A DNA stretch of 62,816 nt from Oscillospiraceae bacterium. GTDB taxonomy: Bacteria; Bacillota; Clostridia; Oscillospirales; Oscillospiraceae. Below the pieces are notes generated by a model, which did not search any database, had not been told where the DNA came from, and worked only from the letters and a program-made list of their open reading frames with translations. Made by a program: the position numbers and the translations under genes. Of the stretch, positions 17,685 to 26,225 are shown in pieces (positions within the stretch are counted from its first letter, which is position 1; every line of letters begins with the position of its first letter). The stretch covers positions 17,327-80,142 of the forward strand of contig CADCLH010000001.1 in assembly GCA_902802215.1 (NCBI GenBank), written 5' to 3'.

Positions 17685-18692
17685 ATGACGATCAAGCTGA
17701 TAACTTCCTTCGTCCTGGCTTTTCTGTTCGCCAGCGCCTTCGGGAAATACTACGTCCCCTGGCTGCGCAGACAGAAGCTGGGGCAGGAGATCAAGAGCGA
17801 AGTGGAATGGCATAAGAGCAAGAGCGGCACCCCCACCATGGGCGGCGTGATGTTCATCCTCGCCGTGACGCTCTGCTGCCTGACCGTCGGCGCGGACGGC
17901 ATGCTCCACGGACGCTTCGAGCATATCTTCGTGCTGCTGTTCGCCCTGGTGTTCGGCGCGATCGGCTTTCTGGACGACTGGGAAAAGCTCAAGAAAAAAG
18001 AGAACATGGGCCTGTCCACCAGAGCCAAGTTCCTGCTTCAGCTCGCCGCGGCGCTGGTGTTCATCCTGATCATGCGCCAGACCGGCTTCGTGCACACCCA
18101 CCTGTATCTCCCGTTTTCGCAGCGCATCGTCTACATGCCCGAATGGCTGTTCTTCATCTTCGCCGCCTTCGTTATCGTCGGTACGGTCAACGCCGTCAAC
18201 ATCACCGACGGGGTGGACGGCCTGGCTACCGGGACCTCGCTGCCGGTGTTCCTGTTCTTCGTCGCCGTCGCCCTCCTGTGGGGACCGCGCTTCCAGGAGC
18301 TCGGGATCTTCGCCTCCGGTATGGTCGGCGGCCTGCTGGGCTTTCTGATCTACAACTTCAACCCCGCCAAGTGCTTCATGGGCGACACGGGCTCGCTCTT
18401 CCTCGGCGGCGCGATCGCGGCGCTTGCCTTCGCCTTCGACATGCCCCTGATCCTGATCACGCTGGGCTTCCTCTTTATTATCGAGACGCTCTCCGACATC
18501 ATTCAGGTCACGTATTTCAAGCTCACCCACGGCAAGCGCGTCTTTAAAATGGCCCCCTTCCACCATCATCTGGAAAAGGGCGGCTGGACCGGAAAAAAAT
18601 GGACGGAAAAAGAGCTGTTCGCTCTGTTTACCGGAATATCTCTGCTGATGGCGATCATATCCTTTATAGGGGTATATCATCGTTACCCCTGA
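17685..18692 (+). CDS. mraY: Phospho-N-acetylmuramoyl-pentapeptide-transferase MraY
   Basis: MraY transfers phospho-MurNAc-pentapeptide to undecaprenyl phosphate, giving lipid I. The 335-residue integral membrane protein has about ten helices and all family motifs: GTPTMGG, the Mg-binding GFLDDW, NITDGVDGLA, GDTGSLFLGG, and the nucleotide-site FKMAPFHHHLE. Length and order are normal. Confidence 0.96.
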   Translation: MTIKLITSFVLAFLFASAFGKYYVPWLRRQKLGQEIKSEVEWHKSKSGTPTMGGVMFILAVTLCCLTVGADGMLHGRFEHIFVLLFALVFGAIGFLDDWEKLKKKENMGLSTRAKFLLQLAAALVFILIMRQTGFVHTHLYLPFSQRIVYMPEWLFFIFAAFVIVGTVNAVNITDGVDGLATGTSLPVFLFFVAVALLWGPRFQELGIFASGMVGGLLGFLIYNFNPAKCFMGDTGSLFLGGAIAALAFAFDMPLILITLGFLFIIETLSDIIQVTYFKLTHGKRVFKMAPFHHHLEKGGWTGKKWTEKELFALFTGISLLMAIISFIGVYHRYP

Positions 18693-18722
18693 AAAAGGAC
18701 CTGAGGTCGGGGAGGTGGGAGC

Positions 18723-19880
18723 ATGCGTTATGACGGCGCCCGCCTCACCGGCCTTTCTGATGCGAAAAACGTCGGACGGCGCCCGGCCTTTGACGGGCCC
18801 TTTTTTACGATCTCCATGCTGCTGCTCGCGGCGGGGGTGGTGATGGTCCTCTCGGCCAGCTACCCGCGCGCCTGGTACGATCCGGCGCACGTGACCGGGG
18901 GAAACGCCGTCTATTACTTCGTGCGCCAGCTCGTGTTCGCGCTGCTCGGCGTGGGGGCCATGCTGCTGGCGTCCCGGCTGCCGATGGCCTTCTACCGGCG
19001 CGTCGCCTTCCCCTTCCTGTTCGGGACCGTGTTTCTGCTGATGCTCGTCCCGCTGATCGGCGTCAAGGCCAACGGCTCGCGCCGCTGGCTGGGGATCGGG
19101 GGACTCACGCTCCAGCCCTCGGAGCTGGCAAAGCTCGCGGTCATTTTGAGCTTCGCGGTGCTGATCTGCCGCTTCCGCGGCAGGATGCGGTCCTTCCGCT
19201 GGGGCATCCTGCCCTTCGCCGGGATCCTCGGCGTGCTGGTCGGGCTGCTCGTGCTCGAGCCGCACTTCTCCGCGTCGGTCATTCTGCTCGCCATCGGCGC
19301 GGTGATGCTCTTCCTCGGCGGGGTGAGGCTCGGCTGGTTTGCCGGGGCCTTCGGCGCCGCCGGCGCGGGACTGGCCGTGCTGCTGACCTTCTTCCCCTAT
19401 GCGTCCTCGCGCGTCAACACCTGGCGCGACCCCTTCTCCGACACCTCGGACCGGGGCTACCAGATCGTGCAGTCCCTGTATACGATCGGCTCCGGCGGGC
19501 TGAGCGGGCTCGGCCTCGGCGGGAGCAGACAGAAGTTCCTGTATCTGCCCGAGGAGCACAACGACTTCATCTTCTCCGTCGTGTGCGAGGAGCTGGGCTT
19601 CATCGGCGCGGCGCTGATCCTGTGCCTGTTCGCCCTGCTGATCCTGCGCGGCTTCTGGATCGCTTTCCACTGCCGCGGCCGCTTCAGCTTCCTGGTCGTG
19701 GCCGGGATCACCTCGCTGCTGGCGATCCAGGTCTTCCTGAACGTCGCGGTGGTGACCAACCTCGTGCCCTGCACGGGCATCTCCCTGCCGCTGTTCAGCT
19801 ACGGCGGCACCGCGCTGCTGATCCAGCTGTTCGAGCTCGGGATCGTCCTGAGCGCCTCGCGCGACATCCCCGAGCATTAG
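18723..19880 (+). CDS. ftsW: FtsW/SpoVE-type SEDS glycosyltransferase
   Basis: This SEDS-family polytopic protein polymerises lipid II glycan strands with a class B PBP partner. The 385-residue protein has about ten helices with NGSRRWLGIGGLTLQPSE (the SEDS signature segment), LVLEPHFSAS, the PEEHNDFIFSVVCEELGF loop carrying the expected catalytic Asp region, and VTNLVPCTGISLPLFSYGG near the end. The gene lies between mraY and murG, where spoVE or ftsW is normally found in Clostridia. The two roles cannot be separated here. A murD gene expected before it in many clusters is missing. Confidence 0.9.
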   Translation: MRYDGARLTGLSDAKNVGRRPAFDGPFFTISMLLLAAGVVMVLSASYPRAWYDPAHVTGGNAVYYFVRQLVFALLGVGAMLLASRLPMAFYRRVAFPFLFGTVFLLMLVPLIGVKANGSRRWLGIGGLTLQPSELAKLAVILSFAVLICRFRGRMRSFRWGILPFAGILGVLVGLLVLEPHFSASVILLAIGAVMLFLGGVRLGWFAGAFGAAGAGLAVLLTFFPYASSRVNTWRDPFSDTSDRGYQIVQSLYTIGSGGLSGLGLGGSRQKFLYLPEEHNDFIFSVVCEELGFIGAALILCLFALLILRGFWIAFHCRGRFSFLVVAGITSLLAIQVFLNVAVVTNLVPCTGISLPLFSYGGTALLIQLFELGIVLSASRDIPEH

Positions 19881-19899
19881 AGAAAGGAAGAAAAGAACC

Positions 19900-20985
19900 A
19901 TGAACTTCCTGTTCGTCTGCGGCGGTACCGCCGGACATATCAACCCCGCCCTCGCGGTCGCCGGACGGCTGCGGGAGCTGATGCCGGACGCGCGCTTCCT
20001 GTTCGTCGGCGTCAACGGCAAGATGGAAATGAAGCTCGTGCCCCGCGAGGGCTTCGAGATCCGCGGCCTGGATATGACCTACCTCAAGCGCGGCCACGAC
20101 CTCGAGGCGCTGACGCACAATCTGGACACCATGAAGAATGTGCTGCGCTCCCAGCGCGAGGCCAAGCGGATCATCCGGGAATTCCATCCGGACGCGGTGA
20201 TCGGAACGGGCGGCTACGTCTGCTTCCCCGTGCTCGAGGCCGCGCACGAGCTGCACATCCCGACGCTCGTCCACGAGAGCAACGCCGTGCCGGGACTGAC
20301 GACCAAGCTCCTTGCCGAGCGGGTCGACCGCGTGATGGTGGGCTTCGAGGAGAGCAGGAAGCACTACCGCCACAGCGAGCGCGTGCAGACCACCGGCACC
20401 CCGGTCCGCGGCGAGTTCGACCGCATCACGCGCGAGGACGCCCGGCGGGAGCTGGGACTGGGACCGGACGAGAAGCTTGTGGTCTCGGTCTGGGGCTCTT
20501 TGGGCGCGGGCCACATGAACGCCGTGATGAGCGAGCTGATCCCGATGCTCGACGGCAGGCAGGGCTTTCGCATGATCCACGCGGCGGGGAGCCTCTACTT
20601 CCGCGAACTGAGTGAGAAGCTGGAGGCGCTCGCTCCGGACCACGGGAAAAACGGGGTGGAGGTCCGAGAGTACATCTACGACATGCCGCGGCTGATGGCC
20701 GCCGCCGATCTGATCCTCTGCCGCGCGGGCGCGTCGACCATTTCGGAGCTGTGCTATCTGGGCAGGAACAACCATCAGGAGAAAAACGCGCGGGTCCTCG
20801 AGGCCGCCGGCGGCGCGGAGGTCCTGCTCGAGGGCGAGTTCGACGCCCGCTCACTGCTGGAGCGGGTCAAGGCGCTGCTCGAAGACAGCGAAAAGCTCGA
20901 GAGCATGCAGCGGGCCATGCGCGCCCTGTCGGTCCGCGACGCGACGGACCGGATCGTCGAGACCATCCTGGGTCTCTGCAAATAA
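19900..20985 (+). CDS. murG: UDP-GlcNAc--lipid I transferase MurG, with internal in-frame deletion
   Basis: MurG adds GlcNAc to lipid I to make lipid II. The GGTAGHINPA loop (residues 8-17), the GTGGYVCFPV segment, HESNAVPG and GTPVRGEF are normal. In the C-terminal nucleotide domain, RAGASTISELCYLGR is joined directly to NNHQEKNARVLE. In the family a beta-strand segment of about 12 residues (consensus K/P-S-I-L-I-P-S-P-N-V-T) lies between. The break is at about 20763-20768. The Glu of STISE and the Gln of NNHQ survive, but a core strand is lost, so the protein as written may not fold. The frame is intact. Real deletion and assembly error are both possible. Confidence 0.92.
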   Translation: MNFLFVCGGTAGHINPALAVAGRLRELMPDARFLFVGVNGKMEMKLVPREGFEIRGLDMTYLKRGHDLEALTHNLDTMKNVLRSQREAKRIIREFHPDAVIGTGGYVCFPVLEAAHELHIPTLVHESNAVPGLTTKLLAERVDRVMVGFEESRKHYRHSERVQTTGTPVRGEFDRITREDARRELGLGPDEKLVVSVWGSLGAGHMNAVMSELIPMLDGRQGFRMIHAAGSLYFRELSEKLEALAPDHGKNGVEVREYIYDMPRLMAAADLILCRAGASTISELCYLGRNNHQEKNARVLEAAGGAEVLLEGEFDARSLLERVKALLEDSEKLESMQRAMRALSVRDATDRIVETILGLCK

Positions 20986-20994
20986 CAAAACAAC

Positions 20995-21037
20995 AGCCCC
21001 CCGCATACGATGGATTGATTTGAACATGCGGGGGGCT
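20995..21037 (+). promoter_or_regulatory. 12-bp perfect hairpin covering the murA ribosome-binding site
   Basis: AGCCCCCCGCAT (20995-21006) pairs with ATGCGGGGGGCT (21026-21037) across a 19-nt loop. The G6 run used as the murA Shine-Dalgarno (21030-21035) is inside the 3' arm. Only ATTTCT follows, so it is a poor terminator and a plausible translational control element. Confidence 0.65.
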
Positions 21038-21043
21038 ATTTCT

Positions 21044-22300
21044 ATGGATTTTTGGACCGTCCGTGGCGGGAAAAAGCTGTACGGCGCCTGTCGGGTACAG
21101 GGCTCGAAAAACGCCTCGCTCCCGATCCTGGCCGCTTCTGTCCTTGCCGGGGGCGAGACGGAGCTGACAAACGTGCCGCGCCTGCGCGACATCGACGCCG
21201 CGCTGCGTATCCTGCGCCATCTCGGGTGCAGGGCGGAGCAGGAGGGGAACCGCCTGTACATAGACGCCCGCGGCCTGGTTCACAGCAGCGTCCCCGAAAG
21301 CCTGATGCACGAAATGCGCTCGTCCGTCATTTTTATGGGGGCGCTGCTCGCCCGCTGCGGGGAGGTCAGACTCAGCCCGCCGGGCGGCTGCCGGCTGGGA
21401 AAGCGCCCCATCGACCTGCATCTGAAAGCGCTGCGTCAGCTCGGCGCCGAGGTGGAGGAGAAGGACGGCGAGATCCTGTGCCGCGCGGCAAAGCTTCGCG
21501 GAACAACGATACGCCTCCCTTTTCCGAGCGTCGGCGCGACGGAAAACGCCATGCTGGCCGCCTGCGCGGCGGAGGGCGAGACCGTGATCGAGGGGGCCGC
21601 GCGCGAGCCGGAGATCGGAGCGCTGCAAGACTATCTCAACAGGATGGGCGGCAGCGTCCGCGGAGCGGGGACCGGGCGCATCGTCGTCTCGCCCGGACGC
21701 CCGGGCGGCCCCGTCCGCTTTGCGGTCCAGCCGGACCGGATCGCCGCGGCGACGCTCGCCTGCGCCTGCGCGGCCGCCGGGGGCGAGGTCGAGCTGACGG
21801 ACGCGGAGCCTGCGCATTTTTCTACCGTTCTCCACTTCCTAAAAGACGCGGGCTGTGATATAATAACAAAACAGCGCTGCCTGACCGTCCGCTCGGACGG
21901 GCGGCTGCGCGCGGTCGGCCCGATCACGACCGAGCCCTATCCCGGCTTTCCGACGGACGCGCAGCCGGTGCTGATGGCGGCGCTGCTCCGGGCGGAGGGC
22001 GTGACCCGAATCCGGGAAACCATCTTTGAAAACCGCTTCCGCCAGGTCCCGGAGCTCAGAAAGCTCGGCGCGGACATCCGGCTCGACGGTCAGAACGCCG
22101 AGATCCGGGGCGTTGCGCGTCTGCACGGCGCGGCGCTCGAGGCAACGGATCTGCGCGGCGGCGCCGCGATGCTCGTGGCCGGTCTCGCCGCGGAGGGGGA
22201 GACCCGCATCCGCGACGAGGGACATATCGCGCGCGGGTATGAGCGCTTCGACCGGGTGCTCTCCGCCCTCGGAGCGGAGGTCCGGCGCACAGACAGCTGA
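21044..22300 (+). CDS. murA: UDP-N-acetylglucosamine 1-carboxyvinyltransferase
   Basis: MurA transfers enolpyruvate from PEP to UDP-GlcNAc, the first committed step of peptidoglycan synthesis, and is the fosfomycin target. The 418-residue protein has the EPT fold. Lys22-Asn23 lie in GSKNASLP, and the catalytic Cys116 is in PPGGCRLGKRPIDLHL, so it should be fosfomycin-sensitive in principle. TTEPYPGFPTDAQ and ENRF are intact. ATG 21044 is chosen because conservation starts at MDFWTVRGG and the G-run ribosome-binding site lies 8 bp upstream. Earlier in-frame starts at 21020 and 21026 lie in the hairpin. Many Firmicutes carry two murA copies; this is the division-cluster copy. Confidence 0.93.
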   Translation: MDFWTVRGGKKLYGACRVQGSKNASLPILAASVLAGGETELTNVPRLRDIDAALRILRHLGCRAEQEGNRLYIDARGLVHSSVPESLMHEMRSSVIFMGALLARCGEVRLSPPGGCRLGKRPIDLHLKALRQLGAEVEEKDGEILCRAAKLRGTTIRLPFPSVGATENAMLAACAAEGETVIEGAAREPEIGALQDYLNRMGGSVRGAGTGRIVVSPGRPGGPVRFAVQPDRIAAATLACACAAAGGEVELTDAEPAHFSTVLHFLKDAGCDIITKQRCLTVRSDGRLRAVGPITTEPYPGFPTDAQPVLMAALLRAEGVTRIRETIFENRFRQVPELRKLGADIRLDGQNAEIRGVARLHGAALEATDLRGGAAMLVAGLAAEGETRIRDEGHIARGYERFDRVLSALGAEVRRTDS

Positions 22301-22312
22301 GAGGAAACCGAT

Positions 22313-23095
22313 ATGGCACGAAAGATCCCCTTACGAAAACCGAATACCGACGACGAGCAGCGCTTTCATCTGCGGGAGCTGCTGAGCACCCTGAGCGGTC
22401 CGATCATGTTCTTCCTCGTCGTCGTGGCCGTCATCTTCGTGATGAGCGTGTTCTTCCGGGTATCCGACATTCAGGTGCGGGGGAACAGCCACTACAGCGA
22501 CGAGGAGATCATCCGCGCCATCGATATCGAGGAGGGCGACAACCTCTTCTTCTTCGACCGCTTCGCCGCGCTCAGCCGCGTCTTCGCAAAGCTCCCGTAT
22601 ATCGACGAGGTCTCGGTCGAGCGCAGCCTGCCGAACAAGGTCATCATCACGGTCTCCGAAAGCCAGGCGCTCGCCTACATCGTGCTGGGCGAGGAGAAGT
22701 GGACCATCGACCACAGCTGCAAGGTGCTCGGCAAGGCCAACGACGACGAGCTCCAGGGCCTGATCCCCATCGACGGCATCTCCCCGGGCACCCTGATGAT
22801 CGGAGAGCCGCTGGAGACCGCGGACGGCGACGAGACCATCGTCGCCTACATCGCGGAGGTGCTCTATCAGCTCGAGGAGCGCGGCCTGTACAGGCAGGTC
22901 GGGCGCGTCGATTTCTCCAATCCGCGCCGCGTCACCTTCACCTACGCGGACAAATATACGGTCGTGCTCGGGGACTCCTCGAACGTGGAATACAAATTCG
23001 GTATGCTTGTGTCCGCCATGTCGCAATTATTGGACGGAGATGTGGGAATAATCAATGTGAGCGACGGAAACACCGCACATTTCAGCCCGAACTGA
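22313..23095 (+). CDS. divIB: Cell division protein DivIB/FtsQ
   Basis: DivIB/FtsQ is a bitopic divisome protein that complexes with FtsL and DivIC. The 260-residue protein has a basic cytosolic N terminus and one transmembrane helix (about residues 30-50). A POTRA domain follows (VSDIQVRGNSHYSDEEIIRAI), then the beta domain (LPNKVIITVSESQALAYI). It follows murA by 12 bp. Length matches the Gram-positive form. Confidence 0.9.
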   Translation: MARKIPLRKPNTDDEQRFHLRELLSTLSGPIMFFLVVVAVIFVMSVFFRVSDIQVRGNSHYSDEEIIRAIDIEEGDNLFFFDRFAALSRVFAKLPYIDEVSVERSLPNKVIITVSESQALAYIVLGEEKWTIDHSCKVLGKANDDELQGLIPIDGISPGTLMIGEPLETADGDETIVAYIAEVLYQLEERGLYRQVGRVDFSNPRRVTFTYADKYTVVLGDSSNVEYKFGMLVSAMSQLLDGDVGIINVSDGNTAHFSPN

Positions 23096-23146
23096 GCGAT
23101 AGTTACAAAACGTTTACAAAAGTTTTCCGGAAAATGAAAAAAACCC

Positions 23147-23175
23147 TTGACTCCGGAGAGGATCTGTAATAAAAT
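23147..23175 (+). promoter_or_regulatory. Predicted promoter for ftsZ
   Basis: TTGACT (23147-23152) and TAAAAT (23170-23175) are spaced by 17 bp in the gap between divIB and ftsZ, so ftsZ can be transcribed apart from the upstream cluster. Confidence 0.65.
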
Positions 23176-23241
23176 ACGGACTGTAGAGAAATTGAAATGT
23201 TTTGTAACGCATGCGTTATCAATAGATGGGAGGCACAAGCT

Positions 23242-24441
23242 ATGGATTTCAAAGCCGACGGTCCGGAGAATGTTGTCAGTATCAAGGTCATCGGTATTGG
23301 CGGCGCGGGCAACAATGTTGTCAACAGAATGGTCAAGGCCGGTACGCAGGGCGTTGAGTTTATTGCCGTCAACACGGACAAGCAGGCGCTTGCCGTTTCC
23401 AATGCCGATCAGAAGCTGCAGATCGGCGAGAAGATCACCAAGGGCCAGGGCGCCGGTTCCGATCCCGAGGTCGGCAAGCGCGCCGCCGAGGAGAGCCGCA
23501 ACAATATCGCGAAGATCCTTGAAAACGCCGATATGGCCTTTATCACCGCCGGTATGGGCGGCGGCACCGGCACGGGCGCCGCTCCGATCGTCGCGGAGAT
23601 CGCGCGCGACGCGGGTCTGCTGACCGTCGGCGTCGTGACCAAGCCCTTCAAGTTTGAGGGCAAACGCCGCATGGATCAGGCCAACGCCGGCATCAAGGAG
23701 CTGCTCGGCCGCGTCGACTCCCTGCTCATCATCCCTAACGACCGGCTGAAATTCGCCACCGACCAGAAGGTCACGCTGGCCAACGCCTTTGAGATCGCGG
23801 ACGACGTGCTGCTTCAGGCCGTGACCAGCATCTCCGATCTGATTAAGAACACCGGCTTCATCAACCTGGACTTCGCCGACGTCTCCTGCATCATGAAGGA
23901 CGCGGGCTTCGCCCACATGGGCGTCGGCCACGCCGCCGGCAAGGGCAAGGCCGAGGAGGCCGCCCGCATGGCGGTTGCCAGCCCCCTCATGGAGACCTCC
24001 ATCAACGGCGCAAGAGGCGTGCTCATCAACATCACCGGCTCCGAGGACATGGACCTGGAGGATGTCGAGACCGCCGCGAGCCTCGTACAGGAGGCCGCGC
24101 ATCCCGAGGCCAACATCATCTTCGGCGCGAGCTTCGACGAGAATCTGGACGACGAGATCCGCGTGACGGTGATCGCGACCGGCTTCGAGCAGCCAGGCCC
24201 CGCCGCGGAGGAAAGACCCGCCGCAGCCGCCGCTCCCGCGCCGGCCTTCACGCCCGTCCGTCCCGCGCCCGCTCCCGCGCGCGAGAGACCCCAGGGACTG
24301 TTTACCGGCGCAGCCGAAAAGGCAGCCGCCGCGGCCCCCGTTCAGCCCGCCGTACAGCCTGCCGCGCAGGAGGCCCCGAAGGCCCCCGCCGCGGAGGAGG
24401 ACCCCTTCGACAGCATCTTCAAGATCTTCAACAACAAGTGA
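23242..24441 (+). CDS. ftsZ: Cell division protein FtsZ
   Basis: FtsZ is the tubulin-like GTPase forming the division ring. The 399-residue protein has the N-terminal Rossmann part (VIGIGGAGNNVVNRM), the tubulin signature GGGTGTGAA at residues 106-114 and the T7 loop NLDFADV. A Pro/Ala-rich linker follows. The C-terminal tail reads EEDPFDSIFKIFNNK, which does not show the usual IPxFL(R) peptide bound by FtsA, SepF or EzrA. ATG 23242 follows GGGAGG (23228-23233); a start at 23197 lacks one. No ftsA gene precedes it. Confidence 0.96.
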   Translation: MDFKADGPENVVSIKVIGIGGAGNNVVNRMVKAGTQGVEFIAVNTDKQALAVSNADQKLQIGEKITKGQGAGSDPEVGKRAAEESRNNIAKILENADMAFITAGMGGGTGTGAAPIVAEIARDAGLLTVGVVTKPFKFEGKRRMDQANAGIKELLGRVDSLLIIPNDRLKFATDQKVTLANAFEIADDVLLQAVTSISDLIKNTGFINLDFADVSCIMKDAGFAHMGVGHAAGKGKAEEAARMAVASPLMETSINGARGVLINITGSEDMDLEDVETAASLVQEAAHPEANIIFGASFDENLDDEIRVTVIATGFEQPGPAAEERPAAAAAPAPAFTPVRPAPAPARERPQGLFTGAAEKAAAAAPVQPAVQPAAQEAPKAPAAEEDPFDSIFKIFNNK

Positions 24442-24455
24442 TATCCTTATAACTC

Positions 24456-24722
24456 GACCGGCAGGGCAAACGCCCTGCCGGTCTTCAGCTTGTCAAAAAA
24501 GTCCTGTATGGACTTTTTTGACTGCGCTTCAGCCGCCGAGCATTTTGCCGCAGGCAAAATGCTTTGATCTGAAAAGCTTGAAAAATCAAGCTTTTCAGAC
24601 GGCGGTTTATCCAACTCGAGGCGGGCCTTGCCCCCTCGAGCTCCCCTGCGGCTCTGTCATCCAGCCTTTACGCATCGCTTTTTGATAGTCTCCTGACCGG
24701 CAGGGCAAACGCCCTGCCGGTC
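24456..24722. repeat. Cluster of five perfect hairpins with a duplicated 28-bp unit
   Basis: The same 28-bp hairpin (12-bp arms, AAAC loop) occurs at 24456-24483 and 24695-24722. Between them lie three more perfect stems: 24492-24504 with 24510-24522 (13 bp), 24540-24549 with 24553-24562 (10 bp), and 24568-24581 with 24586-24599 (14 bp). The first unit may serve as the ftsZ terminator. No gene is visible in the 386-bp gap. It resembles a REP/MITE-like palindrome cluster. Confidence 0.75.
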
Positions 24723-24827
24723 AGACTGTTCGGGGAAAGAAAGCGCTTGTTTTTTCGTTCTCTCCGCGCTATACTGAAATCAGCCCTCCCGTCCGGAGGG
24801 CCGTTTTGCAGAAAGGGGAGTCCGCGG

Positions 24828-25655
24828 ATGAAAAAGCTGCTGGATTTTGCCAGACGTTTTACCCTGCTGTACAACGAAAACCGTCTTCCGATGGCTGCCG
24901 CCGCGCTGTCCTATTACCTGACCATGACCTTTTTCCCGCTGGTCATCGTGCTCTACACCATGCTGGGCAACAACTATGTCAAGGCCATGCGCGTGCTCGC
25001 CTTTGCCGAGCAGTTTCTGGCCGCCGAGACCGCCGCCGCGATCCGGGATTTTCTGGTCTACGTCGCGACCGACCGCAGCTCCGCCATGCTGATCGCCGGA
25101 ATTACGGTGCTTTTGACCTCGGCCTCCGCCGCGGTGCGCGCCATCCACTATACGATCGGCAGAATGCAGGGCGGCGTACACTATCGGGGCGTCTGGGGCC
25201 TCCTGTTCAGCCTCGTGTGTTCCCTGATCCTCGTGGCGGGCCTCTATCTCGTGATGATCATCATGCTCGCCGGGAGAGGCCTCTTTGACCGGCTGCACGA
25301 GATCATCCCCGCCATCGACCTCGGCGGGACCTGGAATACGATCCGCTTCCTCCTGCTCGCCGCGATCGAATACCTGCTGTTCTGGGGCATCTACCTGGTG
25401 TCGTGCAAAAAAGGGGAGGCCTACGACACCTTTCCCGGCGCGATCCTCGCCACGCTCGCCATGGTCGCGGTGAGCTACGTCTTCTCGGCGTTCATCGGCG
25501 CCTCGGTCAAGTACCCGATGGTCTACGGCTCGCTGGCCTCGCTGATCCTGCTGATGATGTGGCTCTACTTTTGCAGCCTGGTCATCTACTGCGGCGCGGC
25601 GTTCAACATCGTGCTGCGTGATATGAAGCGGGAAAAGAGCCTGTGTCTTACGTAA
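24828..25655 (+). CDS. YihY/UPF0761-family membrane protein
   Basis: The 275-residue protein has about six transmembrane helices and the family segments RLPMAAAALSYYLTMTFFPL near the N terminus and YPMVYGSLASLILLMMWLYF near the C terminus. The family was once labelled ribonuclease BN by mistake; its role is unknown, and transport or envelope function is suspected. ATG 24828 follows AAAGGGGAG. A longer in-frame start at 24747 adds a non-conserved stretch and is not chosen. It is a single gene bounded by a hairpin cluster and a strong terminator. Confidence 0.88.
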   Translation: MKKLLDFARRFTLLYNENRLPMAAAALSYYLTMTFFPLVIVLYTMLGNNYVKAMRVLAFAEQFLAAETAAAIRDFLVYVATDRSSAMLIAGITVLLTSASAAVRAIHYTIGRMQGGVHYRGVWGLLFSLVCSLILVAGLYLVMIIMLAGRGLFDRLHEIIPAIDLGGTWNTIRFLLLAAIEYLLFWGIYLVSCKKGEAYDTFPGAILATLAMVAVSYVFSAFIGASVKYPMVYGSLASLILLMMWLYFCSLVIYCGAAFNIVLRDMKREKSLCLT

Positions 25656-25695
25656 ACAATAATATGTTAATTAAACTATGTAAATAGAATTATGT

Positions 25696-25739
25696 AAACA
25701 AATCATCCCCGGTCTGTACGGACCGGGGATGATTTGTTT
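25696..25739. terminator. Bidirectional terminator
   Basis: A perfect 19-bp inverted repeat (25696-25714 with 25721-25739) around TGTACG has A/T-rich outer arms in both directions. It separates the convergent YihY and Nudix genes. Confidence 0.85.
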
Positions 25740-25750
25740 GCGCGGATTCT

Positions 25751-26224
25751 TCAAGAGAGGGTCAGCGCCTCGCCGTTCAGGACCGCCCGCGTCAGGCTGT
25801 CGCCCGTATAGCAGAGCTTGAGGGAGAAGAAGGGAACGTCCGTATCCAGCAGGCGCAGGAAAATGCGGTCGCCCTCCCAGATGGGGAGGGTCAGCAGACG
25901 CGTTTTGTCCACCCATTCGAGCACGCCCTCGTCGCAGTCCCTGAGCGCGCCCGAAAAGTCCGCGCTGTGGAACAGGTGCATGTACTCCGTGCCCCACTCG
26001 TCCGAGACGAAGGTGACGATCCCGCGGTAGGACCAGCTGCGCATCGTCAGGCCGGTCTCCTCGCGCACCTCGCGAACGGCGCAGTCCTCGGGGCTCTCGC
26101 CCGGCTCGAACTTGCCGCCGATGCCGACCCACTTGTCGCGGTTTTCGTCGTTGTCCTTGCGGACGCGGTGGAGCATCAGGTAGCAGCCGTCCTTTTCCAG
26201 ATGGACAAGGCTGGTGTTGCGCAT
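25751..26224 (-). CDS. Nudix hydrolase (MutT-like)
   Basis: The 157-residue protein has a complete Nudix box, GGKFEPGESPEDCAVREVREETGL, here spanning about residues 37-59 and giving the metal-binding REVREE helix. It most resembles 8-oxo-dGTP/ADP-ribose-type MutT hydrolases of Clostridia. The exact substrate cannot be set. It starts 1 bp after the stop of the alpha-hydroxy-acid enzyme gene and is probably translated from the same transcript. Confidence 0.88.
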   Translation of the reverse strand: MRNTSLVHLEKDGCYLMLHRVRKDNDENRDKWVGIGGKFEPGESPEDCAVREVREETGLTMRSWSYRGIVTFVSDEWGTEYMHLFHSADFSGALRDCDEGVLEWVDKTRLLTLPIWEGDRIFLRLLDTDVPFFSLKLCYTGDSLTRAVLNGEALTLS

Positions 26225-26225
26225 C

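Noticed and set aside
17514..20021. An 835-codon minus-strand open frame opposite mraY and ftsW
   Set aside because: The translation is a repetitive Gln/Glu/Arg/His string from GC-rich antisense DNA; mraY and ftsW are unambiguous.
20995..21037. The murG-murA hairpin as a simple terminator
   Set aside because: Only ATTTCT follows the stem, and the 3' arm is the murA ribosome-binding site; readthrough seems required for murA.
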